Shown here: positions 6,438-14,080 of the stretch, in pieces
Layout of the letters: every line of letters starts with the position of its first letter
Numbering within the stretch: the stretch's first letter is position 1
From: Candidatus Heimdallarchaeota archaeon
GTDB lineage: Archaea > Asgardarchaeota > Heimdallarchaeia > Heimdallarchaeales > Kariarchaeaceae
NCBI GenBank assembly: GCA_029882335.1
Contig: JAOUKW010000037.1
Coordinates: 1 to 16,880 of the forward strand
Direction: 5' to 3'
Length of the DNA: 16,880 nt
Translations under genes and position numbers: made by a program
Notes under the pieces: model-generated
Told to the model about the DNA's origin: nothing
Database searches by the model: none
The model's input: only the letters and a program-made list of their open reading frames with translations

Positions 6438-7571
6438 ATGACAAGAATAACATACCACACTAGTGAATCAGTTACTGAAGGTCATCCGGATAAAGTAGCG
6501 GATCAAATTTCAGATGCAATCCTAGATGCCATGCTTACACAAGACTCAGAATCTCGTGTTGCATGTGAAACATTTGTCACTACTGGATTGACATTAATTG
6601 GTGGTGAAATATCAACAGAATCATATGTTGACCTACAGAGAATCGTCAGAGATACCATTGAAGATATAGGATATATATTTCCAGATATGGGTTTTTATTA
6701 TCGTGACATAGCTGTAATTAATATGATTCATGAACAATCACCCGACATCGCACAAGGAGTAGTAAAAAAATCAATTGAAGAACAAGGAGCTGGAGATCAA
6801 GGTTTAATGTTTGGATATGCAACAGATCATACCGACGAGTATATGCCACTACCCCTTCACCTCTCTCATCAATTAACCAAAAATTTAGCAAAACTTAGGA
6901 AATCAGGTAAATTATCTTATTTAAGACCTGATGGTAAATCTCAAGTTGCTGTCAAATATGAAGATGGACAACCAGTAGCAGTTCCTAATGTTACAATTGC
7001 AGCTCAACATACAGATGATATTAGTCTTGAAAAAATAAGAGAAGATTTACTTGATATGCTTATCATACCAATCATTGGAGATTATTATGATAAAATCAAT
7101 ACAAACGTGACAATTAATGGAACAGGTAAATTTGTTATCGGCGGACCTCATGGAGATACTGGTTTAACTGGAAGAAAAATCATTGTTGATACCTATGGTG
7201 GTATGGGATCACATGGAGGAGGAGCATTTTCTGGTAAAGATCCATCGAAAGTAGACCGATCAGGTTCCTATGTGGCAAGATACATAGCTAAGAATATTGT
7301 CGGCTCAGGAATGGCTAAAGAATGTGAAGTTCAAATTGCTTATACGATCGGTGTTCCTGAACCATTTTCATTTAATGTTGATACATTTGGTACAGGATCT
7401 ATATCAGATGAAGAAATCAAACAAAAAGTGTTAAGCAATATTGATTTACGACCGGGTTTAGTAATCCAAAGATTAGATCTGAAAAGACCCATTTACAGAC
7501 AAACTGCAGCTTATGGACATTTTGGAAGAAATGATCTTGATCTTTCATGGGAAAAATTAGATCTTTTCTGA
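6438..7571 (+). CDS. metK: S-adenosylmethionine synthetase, bacterial/eukaryotic type
   Basis: Makes S-adenosylmethionine from methionine and ATP. The 377-residue protein is full length and has all MetK signatures: SESVTEGHPDK at the N-terminus (His16, Asp18; metal and triphosphate binding), GAGDQGLMFGYA near residue 116, the GGPHGDTGLTGRKI loop with DTYGG, and GGGAFSGKDPSKVDRS near 262. These belong to the classical MetK family, not to the divergent MAT family usual in archaea. AAAGGAGA ends 5 nt before the ATG, one of the strongest ribosome sites in the window. It follows metF by 34 nt and precedes the aro genes by about 60 nt, so it may be co-transcribed with both. Acquisition from bacteria is likely at some depth in the lineage, but base composition does not differ from the neighbours. 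Confidence 0.97.
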   Translation: MTRITYHTSESVTEGHPDKVADQISDAILDAMLTQDSESRVACETFVTTGLTLIGGEISTESYVDLQRIVRDTIEDIGYIFPDMGFYYRDIAVINMIHEQSPDIAQGVVKKSIEEQGAGDQGLMFGYATDHTDEYMPLPLHLSHQLTKNLAKLRKSGKLSYLRPDGKSQVAVKYEDGQPVAVPNVTIAAQHTDDISLEKIREDLLDMLIIPIIGDYYDKINTNVTINGTGKFVIGGPHGDTGLTGRKIIVDTYGGMGSHGGGAFSGKDPSKVDRSGSYVARYIAKNIVGSGMAKECEVQIAYTIGVPEPFSFNVDTFGTGSISDEEIKQKVLSNIDLRPGLVIQRLDLKRPIYRQTAAYGHFGRNDLDLSWEKLDLF

Positions 7572-7581
7572 TGAAAATTAC

Positions 7582-7591
7582 ATTTTAAATT
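7582..7591 (+). promoter_or_regulatory. Weak possible TATA box before the aro genes
   Basis: ATTTTAAATT lies in the gap after metK. It would place a transcript start near 7612, giving a leader of about 28 nt to the ATG at 7640. The match is poor, so the aro genes may instead be read through from metF-metK. The following TCTCTTTT (7608-7615) could be a weak U-rich termination signal for metK. Confidence 0.2.
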
Positions 7592-7639
7592 AAGAAATAA
7601 CCGTGATTCTCTTTTACTACTAATTAGTTGCCAATTAAG

Positions 7640-8443
7640 ATGATATTAAACCAAGGTAAAGCATACCGAGTTAGAAGACTATATGATAATTCAGGCGCAA
7701 TATTCGCAGTTCCCATGGATCATGGCTTTACTATTGGTCCGGTTAAAGGATTAATTAATATTGATAACACAGTAAGAAATATCTTTTCCGGAGGAGCAAG
7801 TTGTGTCATAGTTCATAAAGGTTTGATTAAATCAATATTTCAACAAATTCCCCGTTCAAATGGTTTAATTGTACATCTTTCGGGATCAACAAATTTATCA
7901 CCTAAAAGTACATTTAAGATATCAACTGGTTCAGTATTAGAAGCATGTAAACTTGGTGCAGACGCTATATCCTGTCATGTAAATATTGGTGTGGATAATG
8001 ATTTTGAAATGATTGAAAATATGTCTAAATTCACCACAGAAGCTAATAACTATGGTATTCCGGTATTAGCAATGATGTATGTGAGAAATAATGTAGGTAT
8101 CGATAATAATAATCCAGATGCACTTGCTCATGCTGCACGAATTGCAGAGGAATCAGGTGCAGATATTGTTAAAATTAATATGACTCCAAATATAAAAGAT
8201 TTTGATGAAGTATTACAAGGTATGGGAATACCGGTGGTGGTTGCAGGTGGATCAAGAATGGATAATTTTGATGAATTTATCTCACGAATTAAATATTCAA
8301 TTATTTCTGGTGCTACAGGTATATCTATAGGAAGAAATATTTTTCAATCAAATGATCCTAGCAAAGCCATGAGCTCAATCAAAGAAGCTGTGATAGAAGG
8401 TCTGAAGGAGACAGATAGATATGAAAATTTTTCTAACAGCTAA
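7640..8443 (+). CDS. aroA': 2-amino-3,7-dideoxy-D-threo-hept-6-ulosonate (ADH) synthase
   Basis: First step of the archaeal route to aromatic amino acids: condensation of aspartate semialdehyde with 6-deoxy-5-ketofructose 1-phosphate. It is a class I aldolase-type TIM barrel, 267 residues from the ATG at 7640. Asp27 (in VPMDHG), Tyr147 (in AMMYVR) and the Schiff-base Lys178 (in ADIVKIN) keep the spacing of the M. jannaschii MJ0400 enzyme. VHKG, HLSGSTNL, SCHVNIG, VVAGGS and SIGRNIFQ complete the family pattern. On sequence alone a fructose-bisphosphate aldolase of the same family is possible, but the adjacent aroB' decides for ADH synthase. The TTG at 7628 would add four residues; neither start has a clear ribosome site, and family N-termini (short, then GKAxRxRR) favour the ATG. 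Confidence 0.9.
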   Translation: MILNQGKAYRVRRLYDNSGAIFAVPMDHGFTIGPVKGLINIDNTVRNIFSGGASCVIVHKGLIKSIFQQIPRSNGLIVHLSGSTNLSPKSTFKISTGSVLEACKLGADAISCHVNIGVDNDFEMIENMSKFTTEANNYGIPVLAMMYVRNNVGIDNNNPDALAHAARIAEESGADIVKINMTPNIKDFDEVLQGMGIPVVVAGGSRMDNFDEFISRIKYSIISGATGISIGRNIFQSNDPSKAMSSIKEAVIEGLKETDRYENFSNS

Positions 8444-9428
8444 GGATACGAACTCAAAATTGATGATTCCGGAACGATACACATCTGGAATTTATCTTAT
8501 TGAAAATGAGATTAATCAAATCTCACCTTCAATACATGAAACAGAAATTATAATTTTAGATTCTAATGAAAAAATAATAACAACTGATTCTAAGGTCATA
8601 GGAGAAAAATATCTCATTTCAGATGCTATTTCCATGGAAGGATTAATGAATAGAGATGTAAATGAATTTTTAGAATACTTATTAATTGAAACTTCAGATT
8701 GGTTGGTCATTCCATTAGAAAACTTAATTGCAAAATTTAATCAAAGCAAAACCTCAGTTATTGCAATTGCAAATTCGATACAAGATTTTCAACTATTTGA
8801 GAGAATTCTTGAAATTGGTATTTCTGGGTGTATTATACAATTTCCTATAGATCAATTGATTAAATATTTAGAAACAAATCTAAAGAGCACAATAAATCTT
8901 CTTGAATTGAAAATCTCATCTATCTCAAATATTGGAATTGGGGATCGAGTTTGTGTTGACACTTGTGCAAATCTCAAAAAAGGAGAAGGATTGCTAGTGG
9001 GAGGAACAGCAGCAGCATTCGTTTTGGTAGAAGCAGAGGTATATGAATCGGGATTTGTAAATTCTCGTCCATTTAGAATAAATGCAGGAGTCGTATCTTC
9101 CTATGTATTGAATGGAAAAAATACAAATTACCTATCCGAGTTCAGGGCAGGAAAAGAAATAACAATTATAAATGAACAGGGGGTTTCTAGAACAGAATAT
9201 GTTGCAAGAGTAAAAATTGAAAAAAGACCCCTTATTCTTATTCATATTCTTTATGATAACAAAGAGTATCCAATAATATTACAGAATGCAGAAACTGTAA
9301 ATTTAATCACACCTGAAGGTTCTAAATCAGTCGTAAATTTAAAGGTAAATGATATTATTATTGGATGGATATCAAATAAAGCTCGTCATTTTGGATTACC
9401 AGTTGATGAATTCATTGAAGAGAGATAA
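8421..9428 (+). CDS. aroB': 3-dehydroquinate synthase II (archaeal type)
   Basis: Oxidative deamination and cyclisation of the ADH synthase product to 3-dehydroquinate, using NAD. Unrelated to bacterial AroB. The N-terminal 165 residues are divergent. The C-terminal half carries the family signatures: IGDRVCVDTC (about 172-181), GEGLLVGG, RPFRINAGVV, a YLSEFRAG core, RVKIEKRPL, LQNAET and the ending RHFGLPVDEFIEE. At 335 residues it is slightly shorter than typical members. The ATG overlaps the end of aroA' by 23 nt and is preceded by AAGGAG (8405-8410) inside aroA', so translation of the two is probably coupled. The pair defines the archaeal aspartate semialdehyde-based entry to the shikimate pathway. 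Confidence 0.94.
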   Translation: MKIFLTAKDTNSKLMIPERYTSGIYLIENEINQISPSIHETEIIILDSNEKIITTDSKVIGEKYLISDAISMEGLMNRDVNEFLEYLLIETSDWLVIPLENLIAKFNQSKTSVIAIANSIQDFQLFERILEIGISGCIIQFPIDQLIKYLETNLKSTINLLELKISSISNIGIGDRVCVDTCANLKKGEGLLVGGTAAAFVLVEAEVYESGFVNSRPFRINAGVVSSYVLNGKNTNYLSEFRAGKEITIINEQGVSRTEYVARVKIEKRPLILIHILYDNKEYPIILQNAETVNLITPEGSKSVVNLKVNDIIIGWISNKARHFGLPVDEFIEER

Positions 9429-9429
9429 C

Positions 9430-10863
9430 ATGACATTAGCATTGATTATTGAAAATACAGATGATTTAGTATCAATTATACAGAAATATGGAAAAAATCA
9501 TCCATTAATAGAACTACGAATCGATAAAGATGCAAATTTAATCAACCAAATTGAATATATGAATTCTGAAAATTTAATTGTAACATATCGTAGTCGGGAA
9601 GAAGGTGGTGAAAATCAGTATTATAGTAAAGATAGAAAATCAGTAATACTAAGTTTGGCAGATGTAAAACCGAAATATTTAGATTTAGAATTCAATCGTG
9701 ATTTATCACTCCTTCCTAAACTAACAGATCAACAATGGATTATAATTTCAATTCATGATTATATTCAACCTATGAGTGAACGTGTGCAATATTACCATCA
9801 ATTAATACAGGAGAAAAATCTATTTTATCAATATTCTAATTTAATCCTAAAATTTGTTGGAAAGCCAATTGACAGTCTAGACATGCTTGAGAGTATTAAC
9901 TTTATTAAGAAACAGTATCAACGATCAATAATTCTAGGAATTGATCAAAATTCATTTTTTACTCGGACACTTAGGAATTTCTATACTCAGGAGTTCGTAT
10001 TCTGTGCACTAAAAAAACATATTATACCTGAATGTGAGAAATTACATAAATTAGATAGTGATTCCTTAATTACTGGACTAATTGGAAAAAAATTAACATA
10101 CACAAAATCTCCTATTATACATGAAATTTTCAGAGAACAAACAAATTTGTCAGGATATTATCATATTTTAGAATTTCAAAAGGTTGATGGTATTAACAAA
10201 TTCTTTGATTTTCCAGATTCACGTCAGTTCAATGGATTTAATGTTACACAACCATACAAAGAAAGTATATTAACATTCATTGAAAAAAGGAGTAAAGACG
10301 TTGAATTAATTCAAACGACGAATACAATAAAAGTTGAAAATAAAGTATTAAAAGCATATAATACGGATATTAGTGGTTTTACTACATTCTTCAAAAATCA
10401 AAATTTAGAGAAAAATAAATCTGTATTAATATGTGGAATGGGTGGTGTTGCAAAAGCAGTGATTAAATCTCTGAACGAATTGAATTTTCAGATATATTGT
10501 ACCAATCGAACAAAAAGTCGGTTTGATGAGTCAACTGATTATATTAAAAACTCTGTGACTTTCATTGATAAAGAAGAATTAGAAAAAATTAAGACAGATA
10601 TAGTCATTAATGCAACTACTATTGGATTAAAGGGTGAAAATCTTTTTGACCATTTTGCCATAAATAAAAATATAGAAACTTTTATCGATTTAATATACTT
10701 TGATACACCCTCGTTGGAATATTCTAAATATCTTGGAATGAAAACTTATAATGGTCTTGAAATGTTATTTCATCAAGCAGCAGATGCATTTGAAATATGG
10801 ACTAATATTAAATTAGATAGAAACGAAGCCTATACACACTTCAAAGAGGTTTTAGTAAATTGA
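9430..10863 (+). CDS. aroDE: Bifunctional 3-dehydroquinate dehydratase / shikimate dehydrogenase
   Basis: A 477-residue fusion catalysing steps 3 and 4. Residues 1-205 are a type I dehydroquinase: IELRID (27-32), TYRSREEGG (52-60), YLDLEF (83-88), catalytic His109 in SIHDY and Schiff-base Lys141 in LILKFVGK. The later substrate loop is degenerate (LGIDQNSFFTR, Arg179, instead of the usual MGxxGxxSR). Residues about 214-477 are an AroE: GLIGKKLTYTKSP with the shikimate-binding Ser227, FNVTQPYKE with catalytic Lys277, NTD with Asp313, the NADP loop CGMGGVAKA, the cofactor-binding TNRTKSR, INATTIG and QAADAFEIW. Order AroD-AroE is the same as in plant fusions. The start at ATG 9430, 1 nt after the aroB' stop, is preferred over a longer frame from 9349 whose first 27 residues only shadow aroB'. 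GAAGAGAG precedes it. Confidence 0.93.
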   Translation: MTLALIIENTDDLVSIIQKYGKNHPLIELRIDKDANLINQIEYMNSENLIVTYRSREEGGENQYYSKDRKSVILSLADVKPKYLDLEFNRDLSLLPKLTDQQWIIISIHDYIQPMSERVQYYHQLIQEKNLFYQYSNLILKFVGKPIDSLDMLESINFIKKQYQRSIILGIDQNSFFTRTLRNFYTQEFVFCALKKHIIPECEKLHKLDSDSLITGLIGKKLTYTKSPIIHEIFREQTNLSGYYHILEFQKVDGINKFFDFPDSRQFNGFNVTQPYKESILTFIEKRSKDVELIQTTNTIKVENKVLKAYNTDISGFTTFFKNQNLEKNKSVLICGMGGVAKAVIKSLNELNFQIYCTNRTKSRFDESTDYIKNSVTFIDKEELEKIKTDIVINATTIGLKGENLFDHFAINKNIETFIDLIYFDTPSLEYSKYLGMKTYNGLEMLFHQAADAFEIWTNIKLDRNEAYTHFKEVLVN

Positions 10864-11726
10864 ATCAAATACAAGTTAAAGTTGGTTCTGCAATTACCGT
10901 TTTAAATGGAATATCCGCGGAGTACTCGTCTGCAATTGGGATAGAAATTTTTAATACTATCATAATTAATGAAGCAAGTAAATTGATTGTTAATTGCTAT
11001 CCTGAAGAAGCAGATGATAGATTAGTTTACGAATGCATTAGATTATTAGAAAAAGATTACTCAATTCATGTTTCAAATATAGAAATCCAAACCAAAGGGT
11101 CACTCCCTCCTCAACGTGGTTTAAAGACATCAAGCTCAATATCATGTGGTTTAATTACGGCTTTGTCTAGATATTACAATTTAAATCTAAATATAAATCA
11201 AATCGTGGAATACTCTGCAATAGCTTCTCAAAATATTGAAATATCTGTTACTGGTGCATTGGATGATGCATATGCATGTTTAACTGGTGGATTATCTTAT
11301 GTTGATGTAAATAAAGTAGAACTTATTCGACTAGATCATATTAATTTAGATCATCATGTGCTTCTTCTTATCCCGAATGAGTCAAATCCAAAAAAATATA
11401 TAAAAAATAAACTTACAAGTATTGATACGCGTCTAATCAGGTATGCAAATGAAGAATTTAATAAATCCAATTACATTGAGGCCATTAAGTTGAATACTCT
11501 TGCATACGGACCTCATTTATTGGAAAATTTTAATATTATTGAAATTTTATCGAATTTAAATGTAAAAGTTGTTGGGCTAAATGGAGGAGGTCCATCATTA
11601 TTCATATTAATCGAAAATGATAGAATAGTAATTAACGAAATAAAATTATTTATCAAAACAAATTTTCCAATGTATTCCTTAATAGATTCAAAAATTAGAG
11701 ATTTACAGGAGGAATGGTATAAATAA
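10860..11726 (+). CDS. aroK: Archaeal shikimate kinase (GHMP family)
   Basis: Phosphorylates shikimate at O3 with ATP. The 288-residue protein belongs to the GHMP kinase superfamily, the archaeal non-orthologous replacement of bacterial AroK. It shows the ATP-binding motif PPQRGLKTSSSIS (83-95), the VTGALDDAYACLTGG motif with Asp135-Asp136 (130-144), and the glycine-rich GLNGGGPS near the C-terminus. The start is TTG, overlapping the aroDE stop as TTGA (4 nt), with GAGGT 9 nt upstream (10846-10850), a clear case of translational coupling. Homoserine kinase is the main alternative inside the superfamily, but its place between aroDE and aroA and the archaeal TGAxDDA motif support shikimate kinase. 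Confidence 0.92.
   Translation: MNQIQVKVGSAITVLNGISAEYSSAIGIEIFNTIIINEASKLIVNCYPEEADDRLVYECIRLLEKDYSIHVSNIEIQTKGSLPPQRGLKTSSSISCGLITALSRYYNLNLNINQIVEYSAIASQNIEISVTGALDDAYACLTGGLSYVDVNKVELIRLDHINLDHHVLLLIPNESNPKKYIKNKLTSIDTRLIRYANEEFNKSNYIEAIKLNTLAYGPHLLENFNIIEILSNLNVKVVGLNGGGPSLFILIENDRIVINEIKLFIKTNFPMYSLIDSKIRDLQEEWYK
11707..11712 (+). promoter_or_regulatory. Perfect AGGAGG ribosome binding site that decides the aroA start
   Basis: AGGAGG inside the last codons of aroK lies 10 nt before the ATA at 11723. The only in-frame ATG (11714) is one base from the AGGAGG, too close for initiation, and is followed after one codon by TAA. The spacing therefore points to ATA as the aroA start codon. Confidence 0.65.
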
Positions 11727-12985
11727 AAATTTATCCTGGTTTAGCAGAAGGAAATGTTATTCCTCCATCCTCCAAAAGTATCACTCATAGATCCCTCATA
11801 CTTGCTGGGTTATCTAAAACTCCTTCAAAAATTATAAATCCATTAGTAAGTGAGGACACCTCTGCAACAAAATTAGGACTAGAATCATTGGGTGCACAAA
11901 TTTCAATTGAGAATAATAACTACCATGTAAATAACCCAATCATTCAAGGTGGTAGCAAAATCAATTGTTATAACTCAGGGACAACTATGAGATTATTATC
12001 AGGAATTGCTGGTTTATTTTCTCAAGAAACAATTCTTTACGGAGATAATTCTTTAAATAAAAGACCAATAAGTGATTTATTACATAAATTAAAAGAATTA
12101 GATATTCAAGTAAATGACACTAATGGTTATCCACCTATCCGTATAAAAGGTCCTCCTACAAATAAAGATATTGGGATAACAATCAGAGGAGATATTAGTT
12201 CTCAATTTATATCATCCTTAATGATCCTTTCAAGTGTTAGAGGGGATAATAATCAAACAACAATTGATATTTCAAAACCGATTGTTTCGAGGCCATATAT
12301 TGATTTAACATATAATATGCTAAAAAACGCAGGAGTACACATTATAAATTCATTAAACCAATATCAAATTTACTCAACACAAAATATAAAATTCGGAGAA
12401 ATTGATATACCAATTGATGCCAGTTCATCAGCATTTTTTATTACACTTGGATCATTTGAAGGAAACAAAATCAAATTACCTAAACCTAATCGGATGTTAC
12501 CTCAAGCAGATGGAGTAATATTAGATTTAGTTTTAAAAATTGGTGTAAAAGTTAAAGAATCACATGATTCTATTACTCTTACGGGATCAAAATTGGATGG
12601 ATTTACTATCAATATAGTAGATTCTCCAGATTTATTTCCAATACTTTGTGTTTTAGCAACTCAAGCACAGGGTCAATCTAAAATATACGGAGCAGCCCAT
12701 CTTAAATACAAAGAAAGTAATAGGATCCAATCAACAGTTAAATTAATTCGAGACTTGGGCGGAATAATTAAACCTCTTGCAGATGGTGCAATAGTTACAG
12801 GAAACAAATTAGAGGGAAATTGTACAATTGATCCACTAAATGACCACAGGATTGCCATGGCTGGATCAATTGCAGCCACTGTATCAAAATACCCAGTCAA
12901 TATAATAAATCCATCATGTGTTTCTGTTTCATATCCGAGGTTTTTTTCAGATCTCCTAAGATGTGGTATAAAGGTGTTTGATTAG
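11723..12985 (+). CDS. aroA: 5-enolpyruvylshikimate-3-phosphate synthase, apparent ATA start
   Basis: Transfers the enolpyruvyl group of PEP to shikimate 3-phosphate (step 6). From ATA at 11723 the protein has 420 residues, normal for the family (E. coli 427), with all key residues: Lys18 in PPSSKSITHR, NSGTTMR (84-90), the KRP triad around Arg114, SSQF (159-162), Asp303 in SPDLFP, Lys330-Glu331 in KESNRI, and the NDHRIAM C-terminal motif. No ATG, GTG or TTG occurs in frame between the TAA at 11720 and TTG 11888; starting at 11888 would give 365 residues without Lys18. The ATA overlaps the aroK stop as ATAA, copying the 4-nt overlaps at neighbouring junctions. A sequence error at 11720-11722 is the main alternative. 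The body of the gene shows no decay. Confidence 0.9.
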   Translation: MKIYPGLAEGNVIPPSSKSITHRSLILAGLSKTPSKIINPLVSEDTSATKLGLESLGAQISIENNNYHVNNPIIQGGSKINCYNSGTTMRLLSGIAGLFSQETILYGDNSLNKRPISDLLHKLKELDIQVNDTNGYPPIRIKGPPTNKDIGITIRGDISSQFISSLMILSSVRGDNNQTTIDISKPIVSRPYIDLTYNMLKNAGVHIINSLNQYQIYSTQNIKFGEIDIPIDASSSAFFITLGSFEGNKIKLPKPNRMLPQADGVILDLVLKIGVKVKESHDSITLTGSKLDGFTINIVDSPDLFPILCVLATQAQGQSKIYGAAHLKYKESNRIQSTVKLIRDLGGIIKPLADGAIVTGNKLEGNCTIDPLNDHRIAMAGSIAATVSKYPVNIINPSCVSVSYPRFFSDLLRCGIKVFD

Positions 12986-12986
12986 T

Positions 12987-14078
12987 TTGGATACAATTGG
13001 TAATATTTTTAAAATTTCCTTAATCGGTTCCTCACATGGAAAATTAGTAGGAGTAATGATTCAAGGACTAGAGGCTGGAATTAAAATTGATGTCGAACAA
13101 ATTCAATTGGATTTACTAAAAAGAAAACCAGGACAATCAAAAATCACCACACAAAGAATGGAAGAGGAAAAACTAATTATTGAGACTGGAATATTAAATA
13201 ATCATACTACAGGAGATCCAATTTTAGCATTTGTTCGAAATGAAGATGTTAATTCAAGTTATTATGCAGAAATTAAAAACACACCACGTCCAGGACATGC
13301 AGATTATCCAGCTAGTATAAAATATCAAGGTTATAATGATCATAGAGGAGGAGGTAGATTTTCAGGACGGATGACTGTAGGATTAGTCATTGCTGGATCA
13401 ATTGCTAATCAATTATTACAAAAATATAACATTGAAATTCATGCTTTTACAACTGAAATTAATGGTATACTAGCACAAAGTCGATTAGAAAATTTGAATG
13501 ATGAATCAATTTATTCTCAGACCAACACCGTGAGAACATTAGATTTTCCCGTTATAAGCAAGATGGAACAGCGAATTCTTGAATTAAAAAAGGAAGGGGA
13601 TAGTTGTGGTGGAATTATTGAATGTAGAATTGATAATATGCCAGTAGGAATTGGTGAACCATGGTTTCAATCAATTGAAAGCAAAATCAGTCAGATGATA
13701 TTTTCGATTCCTTCCATTAAAGGAATTGAATTTGGTTCAGGATTTAATTCAAGTATAATGAAAGGTAGTGATCATAATGATCCTTATTCAATCGATCAAG
13801 AGGGCAAAATCATTACCAAAACAAATAATGCAGGAGGAATTCTTGGTGGTTTAAGCAATGGGAATACTATTTTTTTCAGAGTACCAGTTAAACCTACTTC
13901 AAGTATTAGTAAAACACAGTACTCAATTAATATGACTAACAATCAAGTTGAACCTCTCAAAGTAACTGGTAGACATGATCCATGCATTGTACCTCGTGTC
14001 GTACCGGTTATCAAATATGCAACTGCCTGTGTGATTTATGATCTTCTGATGCAGGCAAATTATTTAAACAGAAGGTGA
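12987..14078 (+). CDS. aroC: Chorismate synthase
   Basis: Last step to chorismate; a 1,4-anti-elimination needing reduced FMN. The 363-residue protein has the N-terminal TIGNIFKISLIGSSHG with catalytic His17, PRPGHADY, the NDHRGGGRFSGR motif with the second catalytic His119, GDSCGGIIE, GSGF, NNAGGILGG, VKPTSSI and the C-terminal GRHDPCIVPR motif. The usual GESHG is GSSHG here (Glu to Ser next to the catalytic His). I chose TTG at 12987, 1 nt after the aroA stop, because the first residues then align with AroC N-termini (TIGxxF); the TTG at 12978 would add three residues and sits only 1 nt after the AAAGGTG (12970-12976) ribosome site. No separate flavin reductase gene is adjacent. Confidence 0.95.
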   Translation: MDTIGNIFKISLIGSSHGKLVGVMIQGLEAGIKIDVEQIQLDLLKRKPGQSKITTQRMEEEKLIIETGILNNHTTGDPILAFVRNEDVNSSYYAEIKNTPRPGHADYPASIKYQGYNDHRGGGRFSGRMTVGLVIAGSIANQLLQKYNIEIHAFTTEINGILAQSRLENLNDESIYSQTNTVRTLDFPVISKMEQRILELKKEGDSCGGIIECRIDNMPVGIGEPWFQSIESKISQMIFSIPSIKGIEFGSGFNSSIMKGSDHNDPYSIDQEGKIITKTNNAGGILGGLSNGNTIFFRVPVKPTSSISKTQYSINMTNNQVEPLKVTGRHDPCIVPRVVPVIKYATACVIYDLLMQANYLNRR

Positions 14079-14080
14079 TA

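Noticed and set aside
9349..9429. A 27-residue N-terminal extension of AroDE
   Set aside because: It overlaps the conserved C-terminus of aroB' in another frame, has no homology to dehydroquinase, and an ATG 1 nt after the aroB' stop gives the expected N-terminus.
11888..12985. aroA starting at the TTG at 11888
   Set aside because: This would delete 55 residues including the PPSSKS lysine essential for EPSP synthase, although the upstream codons clearly encode the conserved N-terminus.
11700..12985. aroA as a pseudogene because of the missing normal start
   Set aside because: The remaining 420 codons keep every catalytic motif, there is no internal stop or frameshift, and a strong ribosome site is in place.
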